Source: Fimenecus sp045543095 (GTDB lineage Bacteria; Bacillota; Clostridia; Oscillospirales; Acutalibacteraceae). Taken from it: a DNA stretch of 53,183 bases. The DNA lies in contig JAZQMC010000006.1 in the NCBI GenBank assembly GCA_045543095.1, positions 1 to 53,183 on the forward strand. Direction: 5' to 3'. The translations under genes and the position numbers were made by a program. The notes beneath the pieces were generated by a model that saw only the letters and a list, made by a program, of their open reading frames with translations, did not search any database and was not told the DNA's origin. Shown one piece after another: positions 26,631-35,492 of this stretch. The first letter of the stretch is position 1. Every line of letters starts with the position of its first letter.

Positions 26631-28262
26631 ATGAATAATTGTGTAACTATTAAAGCTATTTCATCACTTGAAAAAATATATCACGAAGATAAAGTACCTG
26701 AAAACACCTTATCACGCTTTTCTATGCTCAATAATGAAAAAAAATCTTTTCAGATTTCAGTTGAAAGCGAGAAAGATTTTAAAGGCGTACTCGAAATTAA
26801 ATCTAACATTAAAGATATTTGTAAATATACTGTCAAGCATATCAAATCTGATTTTCCAATGTTCAAGGGTGCAGATGATTACTACAGATACAGTAAAGAC
26901 GGATACTATCCCGATTTACTTTTACCAATCAATAGCGAAATAAACATAAATAAAGGGATAAATGTTTTCTGGGTGGAAGTGAATGCCGACAAAGAAAATA
27001 TCGGTGACAATGAAATTGAAATCACTATATCTGAAAATGGCATTTCAGTTGCAGAAACTCATTTAAATATTGAAATTATTGATTGTAGTCTTGATTTTAA
27101 TGATTTTATTTATACTTGTTGGTTTCACACAGATTGCCTGATGTCACATTATAATGTTGATGTTTTTTCAGATGAATATTGGCGTATTACTGAAAACTTT
27201 TTAAAAACTGCGGTGGAATACGGTATGACCTGTGTTCTTACACCAATTTTCACTCCCCCGCTTGACACTGAAATAGGTAAAGAAAGACCAACAGTACAGT
27301 TAATTGATGTTACAGTTAACAACGGTAAATATACTTTCAATTTTGAAAAACTTACTCGATGGATTGAAATGAGCCAGCGTTGCGGAATAAAGTATTTTGA
27401 AATGGCACATTTCTTTACCCAGTGGGGTGCTCGCCATGCACCAAAAATTATGGCAACAGTTGATGGCGAATATAAGCAAATTTTCGGTTGGAAGACGAAA
27501 GCATCGTCAAAAAAATACACAGAATTCTTAACCCAACTTTCTGTTGAATTAAAAAAATATTTTGAAGAAAAAAACCTTAAAGATAAAGTTTTAATTCACG
27601 TAAGTGATGAGCCGAATTTCTCAATGCTTTTACCATATTCAAAGGCTTCAAAACTCATACATAAGCTTTTTAAGGGTTATAAAATTGTTGACGCGTTGTC
27701 TGATGCAAGGTTTTATAAATTAGGCATTGTAACAACTCCAATTCCGTCAAATGACCATATTGATAAATTTATCGGTAAAACTGATGAGTTATGGACTTAT
27801 TATTGCAGTGCACAAAACAAGAAAAATGTTGCAAACAGATTTTTCTGCAATGATTCTATTCGTACAAGAGTAATAGGCTATCAGATGTTCAAATATGATG
27901 TTGTAGGCTTTTTGCATTGGGGATATAATTTCTATTATACTCGACTTTCAAAAGCGGTTATAGACCCTTATAAAGTGAGTGACGCGGGCGGTGAATTCCC
28001 GTCAGGTGACAGTTATGTTGTTTATCCTGCGGAAGACGGTACAGCACACCACTCAATAAGATTAAAAGTTTTTTATGATGCTCTTCAGGATATGGCTGCA
28101 CTCAATACTCTTAAAAAGCTTACAAATAAAGAAACTTGCCTTAACATTATCGAAGAAAACGGCAAGCATTCATTAACATTCTCTGATTATCCTCATTTAG
28201 ATGAATGGTTACTCAGTACAAGAGAAAAAATCAATTTAAAAATTAAGGAAAATATGAAATGA
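26631..28262 (+). CDS. DUF4091-domain protein, glycoside hydrolase-like
   Basis: The 543-residue protein has an N-terminal beta-rich half (about 1-150) and a TIM-barrel-like half with the DUF4091 features seen in GH123-related proteins: HFFTQWGARHAP near residue 263, KVLIHVSDEPN near residue 325 with an acidic pair, GFLHWGYNFYY near residue 427, and FPSGDSYVVYPAEDG near residue 454. This family acts, where known, on N-acetylated sugars or is uncharacterised. No signal peptide is seen, so a cytoplasmic role is likely. Its stop overlaps the rodA start by four bases (ATGA). Confidence 0.75.
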   Translation: MNNCVTIKAISSLEKIYHEDKVPENTLSRFSMLNNEKKSFQISVESEKDFKGVLEIKSNIKDICKYTVKHIKSDFPMFKGADDYYRYSKDGYYPDLLLPINSEININKGINVFWVEVNADKENIGDNEIEITISENGISVAETHLNIEIIDCSLDFNDFIYTCWFHTDCLMSHYNVDVFSDEYWRITENFLKTAVEYGMTCVLTPIFTPPLDTEIGKERPTVQLIDVTVNNGKYTFNFEKLTRWIEMSQRCGIKYFEMAHFFTQWGARHAPKIMATVDGEYKQIFGWKTKASSKKYTEFLTQLSVELKKYFEEKNLKDKVLIHVSDEPNFSMLLPYSKASKLIHKLFKGYKIVDALSDARFYKLGIVTTPIPSNDHIDKFIGKTDELWTYYCSAQNKKNVANRFFCNDSIRTRVIGYQMFKYDVVGFLHWGYNFYYTRLSKAVIDPYKVSDAGGEFPSGDSYVVYPAEDGTAHHSIRLKVFYDALQDMAALNTLKKLTNKETCLNIIEENGKHSLTFSDYPHLDEWLLSTREKINLKIKENMK

Positions 28263-29440
28263 GAAAAGTTTTTAAAACTATAAAAAATTTCATAAAAGAA
28301 ACCGATAAAATTCTGTTATTGCTCTGTGCATTAGCTTCTGCGTTTGGTTGTACAAGCGTTTTAAGTGCAACACTTTGGACAGTTGATGAGGGCGAAAAAT
28401 TCTCTCGTGACTTTACGGTTATGGCACTGGCAGTTGCAGTAGGCATTATAATTTCGCTGATTATTTCGCTGATAGACTATGAATTCATAATCAGAATGGC
28501 ACCGTTAATCGGTCTGTTTTGTGTTGGAATTATGATAATTACCCTACTTTTCGGTGTCGGTCCTATTGAAAGACCAGATGCAAAAACATGGCTTAAATTC
28601 GGTTCAATATTTTTTCAACCATCAGAGCTTGTTAAAATCGGTTTTATAATTACTTTTGGTGTGCATCTAGAAAAGCTAAAAAATAACATAAATCACCCAT
28701 TCTCAATTATTCAACTTGGAATTCACGCTATAATCCCTGTTGCTCTTGTTATAAAATCGGGTGATATGGGTTCGGCACTTGTATTTATGATTATTGCTGT
28801 TGCAATGCTTTTTGTTGCAGGACTTCATTGGGGTTATTTTTTGGCAGGCGGTCTATTAGTTGTAGCAATGTTACCGCTTGCGTGGATTTTCTTACTTGAT
28901 AACATTCAAAAAGAACGCTTTTTAGCATTGGTTTATCCCGAACTTTACCCCGATGTTATTTATCAGCAACAGCGCGGCATGACTGCATTAGGTAGTGGCG
29001 GAATAACAGGTCAAGGCTTGTTCCAAGGTACTCTTACTCAAACTCCTAACGCTATTCCCGAAGCAGAAAATGATATGATTTTCACAGTTGTTGGCGAAGA
29101 ATTGGGTCTTGTTGGTTGTTTTGTAGCTTTACTTTTGCTGACTGCGATAGTAATAAGAATTGCACGCACATCAAAGCACGATAAAGTGGGCAACACAAAG
29201 GTTATGTGCTATGGTGTAGCTTCTATGATTGCAGGACAAATAATAATCAATGTGGGCATGTGTTTAATGCTTTTACCGGTTATCGGTATCACACTCCCCT
29301 TTTTCAGTGCAGGCGGTTCATCAAACCTTTGTATATATATTGCAATCGGTTTAATTTTGAGTTTTTACCGATACAATCAGCAAAGAGAATTGATTGATGT
29401 TAGCCAGCAAAATATTTATAATCCGTTTTCTGAAATATAA
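28259..29440 (+). CDS. rodA: FtsW/RodA/SpoVE family peptidoglycan polymerase
   Basis: A 393-residue polytopic membrane protein of the SEDS family, which polymerises lipid II glycan strands. About ten hydrophobic segments can be seen. Typical stretches are FQPSELVKIGFIITFGVHL near residue 120, SGDMGSALVFMIIAVAMLFVAG near residue 163, GLFQGTLTQTPNAIPEAENDMIFTVVGEELG near residue 255, and the final LPFFSAGGSSNLCIYIAIGLILS. RodA is favoured because of the length and NAIPEAENDMIFTVVGEELG spelling, but FtsW or SpoVE cannot be ruled out. It is translationally coupled to the DUF4091 gene. Confidence 0.87.
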   Translation: MRKVFKTIKNFIKETDKILLLLCALASAFGCTSVLSATLWTVDEGEKFSRDFTVMALAVAVGIIISLIISLIDYEFIIRMAPLIGLFCVGIMIITLLFGVGPIERPDAKTWLKFGSIFFQPSELVKIGFIITFGVHLEKLKNNINHPFSIIQLGIHAIIPVALVIKSGDMGSALVFMIIAVAMLFVAGLHWGYFLAGGLLVVAMLPLAWIFLLDNIQKERFLALVYPELYPDVIYQQQRGMTALGSGGITGQGLFQGTLTQTPNAIPEAENDMIFTVVGEELGLVGCFVALLLLTAIVIRIARTSKHDKVGNTKVMCYGVASMIAGQIIINVGMCLMLLPVIGITLPFFSAGGSSNLCIYIAIGLILSFYRYNQQRELIDVSQQNIYNPFSEI

Positions 29441-29455
29441 ATTTTTGGTGAGCTT

Positions 29456-30238
29456 ATGAATAACGTAAACAAAACCTTATATATCCCGTTATACGGTAAA
29501 TCTTATGTTAGCAAAAAAGGTATAATTCTTAATGATAAAAAAGCTGAAGAAATATGGGGAAATGAAGGTTTTTCACTAAAAGGAAAATCAAGTTCAAAAT
29601 GGCTTGCGTACTATATGGGAATTCGTTCTGCAGTTTTTGATAATTGGTTAAAACAACAAATGTATAATACAGAAAATGCTGTAATAATTCATATTGGATG
29701 TGGAATGGACAGCAGAGTTCTGCGTGTCGGTACTATGAACCACAACTGGTACGATGTTGATTTTGCCGAAGTCATTCAAGAAAGAAAACGATATTATTCT
29801 GAATCTGCAAATTATCAAATGATCTCCGGTGATGTGAGAAATAGCGATTGGATTACAAAAATCCCCGAAAGAAATAATGCTATTGTTGTTATGGAAGGCG
29901 TAAGTATGTATTTAACCTTTAATGAATTGAAAGAATTAACAACAAATTTATGCAATCATTTTCAACATATTTCACTTTTAATGGATTGCTATACTGTTTT
30001 AGCCGCCAAAATGTCAAAATACAAAAACCCAATAAATGATGTCGGTGTTTCAACTGTTTATGGCATAGACCAGCCTAAACTCTTACAAAATGAAGATTTA
30101 ATTTTTGTGAAAGAACACAATATGACACCACAAAAGTTAATTGATGAATTGAATGGTGTTGAAAAACATATTTTTAAAAAAATATATACAGGCAATTTTT
30201 CTAAAAAATTATATAAATTGTTTGAGTACAAAAAATAA
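29456..30238 (+). CDS. SAM-dependent methyltransferase, leucine carboxyl methyltransferase-like
   Basis: The protein has 260 residues and resembles the LCM/TcmP family of O-methyltransferases. AVIIHIGCGMDSRVLRV near residue 75 is the SAM-binding loop. NWYDVDFAEVIQERKRYY gives the acidic ribose contact, SGDVRNSDW follows, and IVVMEGVSMYL is the post-motif strand. The target is unknown; small molecules and carboxylates are common in the family. The gene follows rodA after 15 bases and ends at a clear terminator, so it closes the DUF4091-rodA operon. Confidence 0.82.
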   Translation: MNNVNKTLYIPLYGKSYVSKKGIILNDKKAEEIWGNEGFSLKGKSSSKWLAYYMGIRSAVFDNWLKQQMYNTENAVIIHIGCGMDSRVLRVGTMNHNWYDVDFAEVIQERKRYYSESANYQMISGDVRNSDWITKIPERNNAIVVMEGVSMYLTFNELKELTTNLCNHFQHISLLMDCYTVLAAKMSKYKNPINDVGVSTVYGIDQPKLLQNEDLIFVKEHNMTPQKLIDELNGVEKHIFKKIYTGNFSKKLYKLFEYKK

Positions 30239-30250
30239 TTCAGATTAGTA

Positions 30251-30281
30251 AAAAAGAGAGAAGTTTTGCTTCTCTCTTTTT
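30251..30281. terminator. Terminator after the methyltransferase gene
   Basis: AAAAAGAGAGAAG and CTTCTCTCTTTTT are perfect complements with loop TTTTG, ending in a T-run. It lies between convergent genes and its symmetry suits both strands. Confidence 0.9.
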
Positions 30282-30313
30282 ATGCGTATATAGTATATGT
30301 AATAACCGTACAT

Positions 30314-31672
30314 TCATTCAGAATAGTTAATTGCTTCAACAAAAAATTTCGCAAGATTTTGCCACTCACTTATAATATTAGGTGCTTCGTGACTTAAGCG
30401 AATTACTTTTTCATCTTCCGTTAATAGCACAAAATCGCCGTCTGCACAAGTTGCGATAACTACACCGTCAAGATTTACATCAAACAACTCTTCTTTGGCT
30501 AAATTTTCAAAAACTTCTTCGGTTATTTTTAAAGAATCGGAATAACACAAAAATATGTATTCATCAGAAAGCAGACCACCGTCACACACCGAATAATATG
30601 GCAGAATATTTGTGTATATCGTGTCTGTTATTGATTCGGCAACCTTTTTAGCAAGTCTTTTGTTAAAATCTTCTTTGCGTTCAGTTTTTGTTTTTCTTAA
30701 AAATTTAAGAGCTTCTTTTTCTTTTACAATATATTCCGGTCTGCCTTTTGCTTTCAGCTTTTCATATTCACTAAAAGCTTTTTCAATATACTCTTTTGTA
30801 GGCCTTGAAGCTACTTCTGCATTATCAAGGTCATAGCCCTCAAGACATTTATCTACAATACAAGCGGGAGTAAGATTTGCCCAAGAAAGAGCTTTTTCAT
30901 TTATAAGCATTTCCGCCGTATTTTTATGAATTAAAATCTTATATCTTCCACAGAAATCATAAGTAGAAGGACAATAGATATAAGCTATACCGCCCGATGG
31001 CATATCTTCCTTCAAATAGCAATCCTGAAGACTGATGTTCTGTAATTCGTAAAAAATTGAAGCAATCTTCGGCAAGTAACCGCCAAGACTTTGTAATCTT
31101 GCTGTCTGATTTTTATCTATGCCCTTATCGTATAGTATACGTGGAATACATCTATGCGGAAAGATATAAAAATACTGTTCAGCATCAAATCTGCCCTTAT
31201 CCTGTACCCAACAAAAATCAATATCCGTAACTCCGTTATTTATACAAGCCTTTCTAAAACGGTCCGGCACACAGACCCTATGGCATTCTTTCGGTGCAAT
31301 ATTTATCTCACGATAAGCACTTATTGTTTCAAGATATATCTCTTTTCCTTTTTCTGTTTCTACAGGGAACACATCGAGCACGGTATTGTCTTTGAAATCT
31401 TCAGTCTTGAGTTCATACCAGTCGCTTTCAATCTCTGTGTATGTTCTTTCATACCACCCGCGGGCACGCCAGCCATTTTCTTTACAAAATGCTTGAATTT
31501 TATCCAATATTTCGGTTGAGTCAGTGTCACCCATATCAAGCTCACTCCAGCCGACACTATCACACTTTTTACCGAGTGAATGAACAAAATCTATGTTTCC
31601 CTGATATTTTTCATCATCAAATTTGTGATTTCTTTTATCAAGTATCCAAGTTAAATGTTCTTTATAATCCAT
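30314..31672 (-). CDS. Uncharacterised 452-residue protein
   Basis: I do not recognise this protein. It is soluble, with no signal peptide or membrane segment, and starts at an ATG with a GGTGAG site. It has many aromatic residues and cysteines, including CWVQDKGRFDAEQYFYIFPHRCIPR near residue 155, a basic helical region with many Lys/Glu from about 290 to 345, and a C-terminal segment DGVVIATCADGDFVLLTEDEKVIRLSHE near residue 400 that faintly recalls SMI1/KNR4 (SUKH) folds. That similarity is weak. It is a single gene between two convergent or separate units, so the neighbours give no hint of function. Confidence 0.65.
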   Translation of the reverse strand: MDYKEHLTWILDKRNHKFDDEKYQGNIDFVHSLGKKCDSVGWSELDMGDTDSTEILDKIQAFCKENGWRARGWYERTYTEIESDWYELKTEDFKDNTVLDVFPVETEKGKEIYLETISAYREINIAPKECHRVCVPDRFRKACINNGVTDIDFCWVQDKGRFDAEQYFYIFPHRCIPRILYDKGIDKNQTARLQSLGGYLPKIASIFYELQNISLQDCYLKEDMPSGGIAYIYCPSTYDFCGRYKILIHKNTAEMLINEKALSWANLTPACIVDKCLEGYDLDNAEVASRPTKEYIEKAFSEYEKLKAKGRPEYIVKEKEALKFLRKTKTERKEDFNKRLAKKVAESITDTIYTNILPYYSVCDGGLLSDEYIFLCYSDSLKITEEVFENLAKEELFDVNLDGVVIATCADGDFVLLTEDEKVIRLSHEAPNIISEWQNLAKFFVEAINYSE

Positions 31673-31730
31673 AACATCTCACCGTGGTTTTCAAATCATT
31701 GTAATGGGATGAACTCGTTCGTATAACTTT

Positions 31731-34082
31731 TTATACTTTTTTAACGGCACCCATATTTGCCATAATTTTTTTAGTTCCTACCTTTTCAAAGGCAATTTCC
31801 ATTAATGTATCATTCCCCATTGGTCGAAGTGATACAATCATACCCTTACCGAATACGCGGTGAGTAACCTGTTCACCCACCATAAATGAGTCAGATGACT
31901 TCTTAGGTGCAGAACCGAATCCAACACCAAATCCCTTTGATTCAGGTTTAGGTGCGGGAGTGCGTTTTGTCGTGGCTCTGGTCTGAAGAGGAGTTTTTGG
32001 TTTAATAAGAGATTGACAACAATCTTTCGGTAACTCATCTAAAAATCTTGATGGACGGTTATATTTTGTAGAACCGAAAATCATTCTTGAATGAGTATTG
32101 AGAAGAAAAAGTTTTTCTTTTGCTCTGGTAATACCCACATAAGCAAGTCTGCGTTCTTCTTCAATTTCACTTGGGTCATACAGTGCCTGCATTCCGGGGA
32201 ATACGCCTTCTTCAAGGCCCGGAATAAACACAACAGGGAATTCAAGACCCTTTGATGCGTGTAATGTCATAAGCACAACAGTATCTGCATCTGCATTATA
32301 ATTATCAATATCGGTCAATAATGCAACTTCTTCAAGAAAATCTGTAAGCTCGCCCTCGGGATTTTCTTCCTGGAAGCGAATCAAGTTAGAGTTAAGTTCA
32401 TCAAGGTTCTGTAACCTTTCTTCGCCTTTTTCTTTGTCGGCAGCAGTCATTGCCTTGTATCCTGTTTCATCAAGCAATGAAATGAAAACTGATGACAATG
32501 ATTCGCGGGTAAGAAGTTCAGCAAAGCCCTCAATCATTTGAGTAAACTCCATAAGTTTTTGTGAACTTCTTTTTAACTTTTCATATTCATCAGAAGTTTT
32601 AAATACTTCAAAAAGGCTAATACCCAAAGCATCTGCAATCTCTTTTGCGGTTGTGATTGTAGTAGCACCGATACCGCGTTTTGGAGTATTTATAATTCTT
32701 TCAAGACGGTTATTGTCTTTGTGGTTTGCAATAACAGAAAGATATGCCAGAGCATCTTTGATTTCTAAACGGTCATAGAATTTATGTCCACCGATAATTC
32801 TGTAGGGAATACCGCTTCGTACCAAAGCACGTTCAATAGAGTTGGACATTGAATTCATTCTGTAAAGCACGGCAAAATCGCTGAATTTACCTGTTGAGCC
32901 CATTCTCTTCATAATTTCATCGGCAATGAACTTACCCTCATCATATTCATCTTCTAGAGTGTTAAGGCTGATTTTTTCGCCCTCGCCATTTGATGTCCAC
33001 AAATTTTTACCTTTACGGTTTTCATTATTTGATATAACGGCGTTTGCACCGTCAAGAATATTCTGAGTTGAACGGTAATTCTGTTCAAGTCTTATAACTT
33101 TTGCATTATAAAAATTATTTTCAAAGCTTAAAATATTCTCAATTGTTGCACCGCGGAATTTATAAATACTCTGGTCATCATCACCAACTACACAGATATT
33201 GTTGTAACCCTCTGACAAGAGTTTTGTAAGCATAAATTGAGCGTGGTTAGTGTCCTGATACTCATCAACAAGAACATACCTGAATTTATTCTGATAGTAT
33301 TCTCTTACATCATCATTTTCGTGTAAAAGTTTAACAGTATAGAAGATTATATCGTCAAAATCCATTGCATCGGCATTTTTAAGGAGCTGCTGATATTTAA
33401 CATAGCACTCGCCGATTTTCTGTTCTCTGTAATTACTACTTGCAGAAATTAAATATTCCTGTGGTGAAACAAGCATATCTTTTGATTTGCTGATTTCTGC
33501 AAGAACTGTTTTATGAGTAAGGAATTTTTCATCAACACCAAGAAGTCGCTGACAATCCTTCATAACGCGTTTACTGTCGTCAGTGTCATAGATTGTGAAA
33601 TGCTTACTAAAACCTAAAATATCGGCATTTCTGCGTAAAATACGCACACATATAGAGTGAAATGTGCCTGCCCATATATCATTAGCCTCTTCACCTATGC
33701 GAAGAACAAGTCTTTCTTTTAATTCATTTGCCGCTTTGTTTGTGAATGTAAAAGCAAGAATTTCCCAGGGCTTTGGTGCTTGAACAGAAAGTACATTTTT
33801 TATCTGCTCATAAACAGAACTGTCACCATTATAATAACGATTAACTAAATCAAGAGTATTTTCATAAGTACGGCAATCAATTTCATCAGAGCCGAAAGCT
33901 CTGCCGTATTTAATAAGATTAGCAATGCGGTTTACAAGCACAGTAGTTTTACCGCTACCTGCACCCGCAAGAATTAAAAGCGGTCCGTCAACTGATAAGA
34001 CCGCTTTTAACTGCATATCATTCATTCTGTTGAATTCCTGTTTTATAATTTTATTTCTTAACTCACAGATTTGAGAATGCAT
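31731..34082 (-). CDS. pcrA: ATP-dependent DNA helicase, UvrD/PcrA type
   Basis: A superfamily 1A 3'-5' helicase of 783 residues for DNA repair and replication. Motif I is LILAGAGSGKTTVL near residue 36, motif Ia covers AFTFTNKAANELKER, motif II is VLVDEYQDTN near residue 268, and motif III is VGDDDQSIYKFRGA. Motif V/VI are seen in VVLMTLHASKGLEFPVVFIPGLEEG and EEERRLAYVGITRAKEKL. The C-terminal tail with FKVGEQVTHRVFGKG-like sequence (MVGEQVTHRVFGKG) matches PcrA. It is the third gene of an operon after the DivIVA-like and fumarase-beta genes. It is a housekeeping helicase, not a GajB partner of the distant nuclease at 51.6 kb. Confidence 0.93.
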   Translation of the reverse strand: MHSQICELRNKIIKQEFNRMNDMQLKAVLSVDGPLLILAGAGSGKTTVLVNRIANLIKYGRAFGSDEIDCRTYENTLDLVNRYYNGDSSVYEQIKNVLSVQAPKPWEILAFTFTNKAANELKERLVLRIGEEANDIWAGTFHSICVRILRRNADILGFSKHFTIYDTDDSKRVMKDCQRLLGVDEKFLTHKTVLAEISKSKDMLVSPQEYLISASSNYREQKIGECYVKYQQLLKNADAMDFDDIIFYTVKLLHENDDVREYYQNKFRYVLVDEYQDTNHAQFMLTKLLSEGYNNICVVGDDDQSIYKFRGATIENILSFENNFYNAKVIRLEQNYRSTQNILDGANAVISNNENRKGKNLWTSNGEGEKISLNTLEDEYDEGKFIADEIMKRMGSTGKFSDFAVLYRMNSMSNSIERALVRSGIPYRIIGGHKFYDRLEIKDALAYLSVIANHKDNNRLERIINTPKRGIGATTITTAKEIADALGISLFEVFKTSDEYEKLKRSSQKLMEFTQMIEGFAELLTRESLSSVFISLLDETGYKAMTAADKEKGEERLQNLDELNSNLIRFQEENPEGELTDFLEEVALLTDIDNYNADADTVVLMTLHASKGLEFPVVFIPGLEEGVFPGMQALYDPSEIEEERRLAYVGITRAKEKLFLLNTHSRMIFGSTKYNRPSRFLDELPKDCCQSLIKPKTPLQTRATTKRTPAPKPESKGFGVGFGSAPKKSSDSFMVGEQVTHRVFGKGMIVSLRPMGNDTLMEIAFEKVGTKKIMANMGAVKKV

Positions 34083-34093
34083 TTTATTATCTC

Positions 34094-34621
34094 CTATACA
34101 AATAAATTACCGCCATCTGAATCAATAGCCACAATAAGCGGAAAATTTTTAAATTCAAGCTTTTTAACGGATTCGCAACCTAAATCCTCAAAAGCAATAA
34201 CGTCACATTTAGTAATACATTTTGAAGCGAGTGCCCCAGCTCCACCTACTGCACAAAAATATATGGCTTTGTTGCGAACAATTGCCTTGCAAACCTCATT
34301 TGAACGAGGACCTTTACCTATCATACCGATAACTCCCAAATCAAGAAATTCGGGTGTAAATTTATCCATTCGACTTGAAGTTGTCGGCCCGCAACTGCCT
34401 ATTGCGGAATTTTTAGGTGTAGGCGTTGGACCCGCATAATAAATCACCGCATTTTTTAAATCAAATGGTAAATATTCACCATTATCAATCATTGATTTTA
34501 TTCTTTTGTGTGCGGCGTCGCGAGCAGTATAAACAGTACCTGAAAGCAAAACCCTGTCACCCGCTTTTAGTTTTTCTGCAAAATCAATAATTTGTGATGT
34601 GTCCAAAACAAATAGCTCCAT
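34094..34621 (-). CDS. Fumarate hydratase (class I) beta-subunit-type protein
   Basis: The 175-residue protein matches the C-terminal/beta part of class I iron-sulfur fumarases and L(+)-tartrate dehydratases (FumB/TtdB-like). Seen are LLSGTVYTARDAAHKRI near residue 26, YYAGPTPTPKNSAIGSCGPTTSSRMD near residue 62, and GMIGKGPRSNEVCKAI near residue 98. The alpha subunit, which binds the 4Fe-4S cluster and usually lies directly upstream, is missing here; the flanking genes encode a DivIVA-like protein (gap 2 bases) and PcrA (gap 11 bases). The alpha subunit may be encoded elsewhere, or the protein may work differently. Confidence 0.87.
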   Translation of the reverse strand: MELFVLDTSQIIDFAEKLKAGDRVLLSGTVYTARDAAHKRIKSMIDNGEYLPFDLKNAVIYYAGPTPTPKNSAIGSCGPTTSSRMDKFTPEFLDLGVIGMIGKGPRSNEVCKAIVRNKAIYFCAVGGAGALASKCITKCDVIAFEDLGCESVKKLEFKNFPLIVAIDSDGGNLFV

Positions 34622-34623
34622 AA

Positions 34624-35346
34624 TTAACCTTCTTTAATATCGGAAGTAGCATCTTCTGTATTTTCGGAATATGTAATCACGGTAAATTCATTTTCATCTG
34701 AAAAATCATTTTCATACTCAAACGTATGAGCTTCTATACCTGTCAAGTCTGTATGAAGATTGAGAAGTGACGATGCAGATGAATTAAGCTTTGTACCCAA
34801 CGCATATACATCTTTATGAAGCTGTTCAAGTGAAGAATTAAATTTTCTTGAAATTGCGTCAACGTCTTTAAGAAGCTGTTCAATCTCATTCGCCTGATTT
34901 TTAACATCCTGTGAAGCGATTGCACCAATATCCTTTGCCTTTGCTTTTGCATTATCAATAAGGTCATCAGTATAACGACGAGCATCAATATAAGCCGCAC
35001 CAATTTGTTTTTCTGCACGGCGAAGTTTTTCGCTCTTTTCGTCATATTCCGTAATTTTTTCGCTGAACTGTTGATTTTCTTTCAACGCAATCTCTAACTT
35101 AACTGCAAGTTCGCTTGCTTCTTTTTCTTTTTCGGCAAGTCGGTCATTTACTGCAGATAAATTATCAAGCTTAACCTCAAGCTCATCTATTTTACGCTTC
35201 AATTCAAGTGATTCTTCACGCTTTGCATCAAGCATAGATTTAATGTCAGCAGTTTCAGTTTGTAACTGTTCAACATAAGCTAAAACATCGGATTTTTTAA
35301 ATCCTCCGAATAATGTAGTTTTCATAATTGTGAATTCTTTACTCAT
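34624..35346 (-). CDS. DivIVA-like coiled-coil protein
   Basis: A 240-residue protein with an N-terminal block FGGFKKSDVLAYVEQLQ resembling the membrane-binding DivIVA head (normally F-x-G-Y, then D-V-x-x-Y/F-L), followed by a long charged coiled coil from about residue 30 to 185. The tail (about 205-240) is acidic. DivIVA proteins bind curved membrane at septa and poles and recruit wall and cell-division factors. It starts at an ATG with a GAGGA site and heads the operon with the fumarase-beta and pcrA genes. It could equally be a GpsB-like or unrelated coiled-coil protein. Confidence 0.72.
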   Translation of the reverse strand: MSKEFTIMKTTLFGGFKKSDVLAYVEQLQTETADIKSMLDAKREESLELKRKIDELEVKLDNLSAVNDRLAEKEKEASELAVKLEIALKENQQFSEKITEYDEKSEKLRRAEKQIGAAYIDARRYTDDLIDNAKAKAKDIGAIASQDVKNQANEIEQLLKDVDAISRKFNSSLEQLHKDVYALGTKLNSSASSLLNLHTDLTGIEAHTFEYENDFSDENEFTVITYSENTEDATSDIKEG

Positions 35347-35442
35347 AATAATTCCTCTTAGTAGAATGATAGTTTATTTTAACAGATTTTTAATAATAAA
35401 ACAACAGTTATTCAAAAATTTATCGATAAACGCAAAAAATAA

Positions 35443-35471
35443 TAGACATTTTACAGATTTAGTTGTAAAAT
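35443..35471 (+). promoter_or_regulatory. Promoter with inverted repeat upstream of the alpha/beta hydrolase gene
   Basis: TAGACA (35443-35448), a 17-base spacer and TAAAAT (35466-35471) with TG just upstream form a plausible sigma-A promoter. The spacer contains a 7-8-7 inverted repeat, TTTTACA (35449-35455) and TGTAAAA (35464-35470), that could bind a repressor. AT-richness lowers confidence. Confidence 0.45.
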
Positions 35472-35492
35472 GAAAAAAAGGGAGGATTTTTT

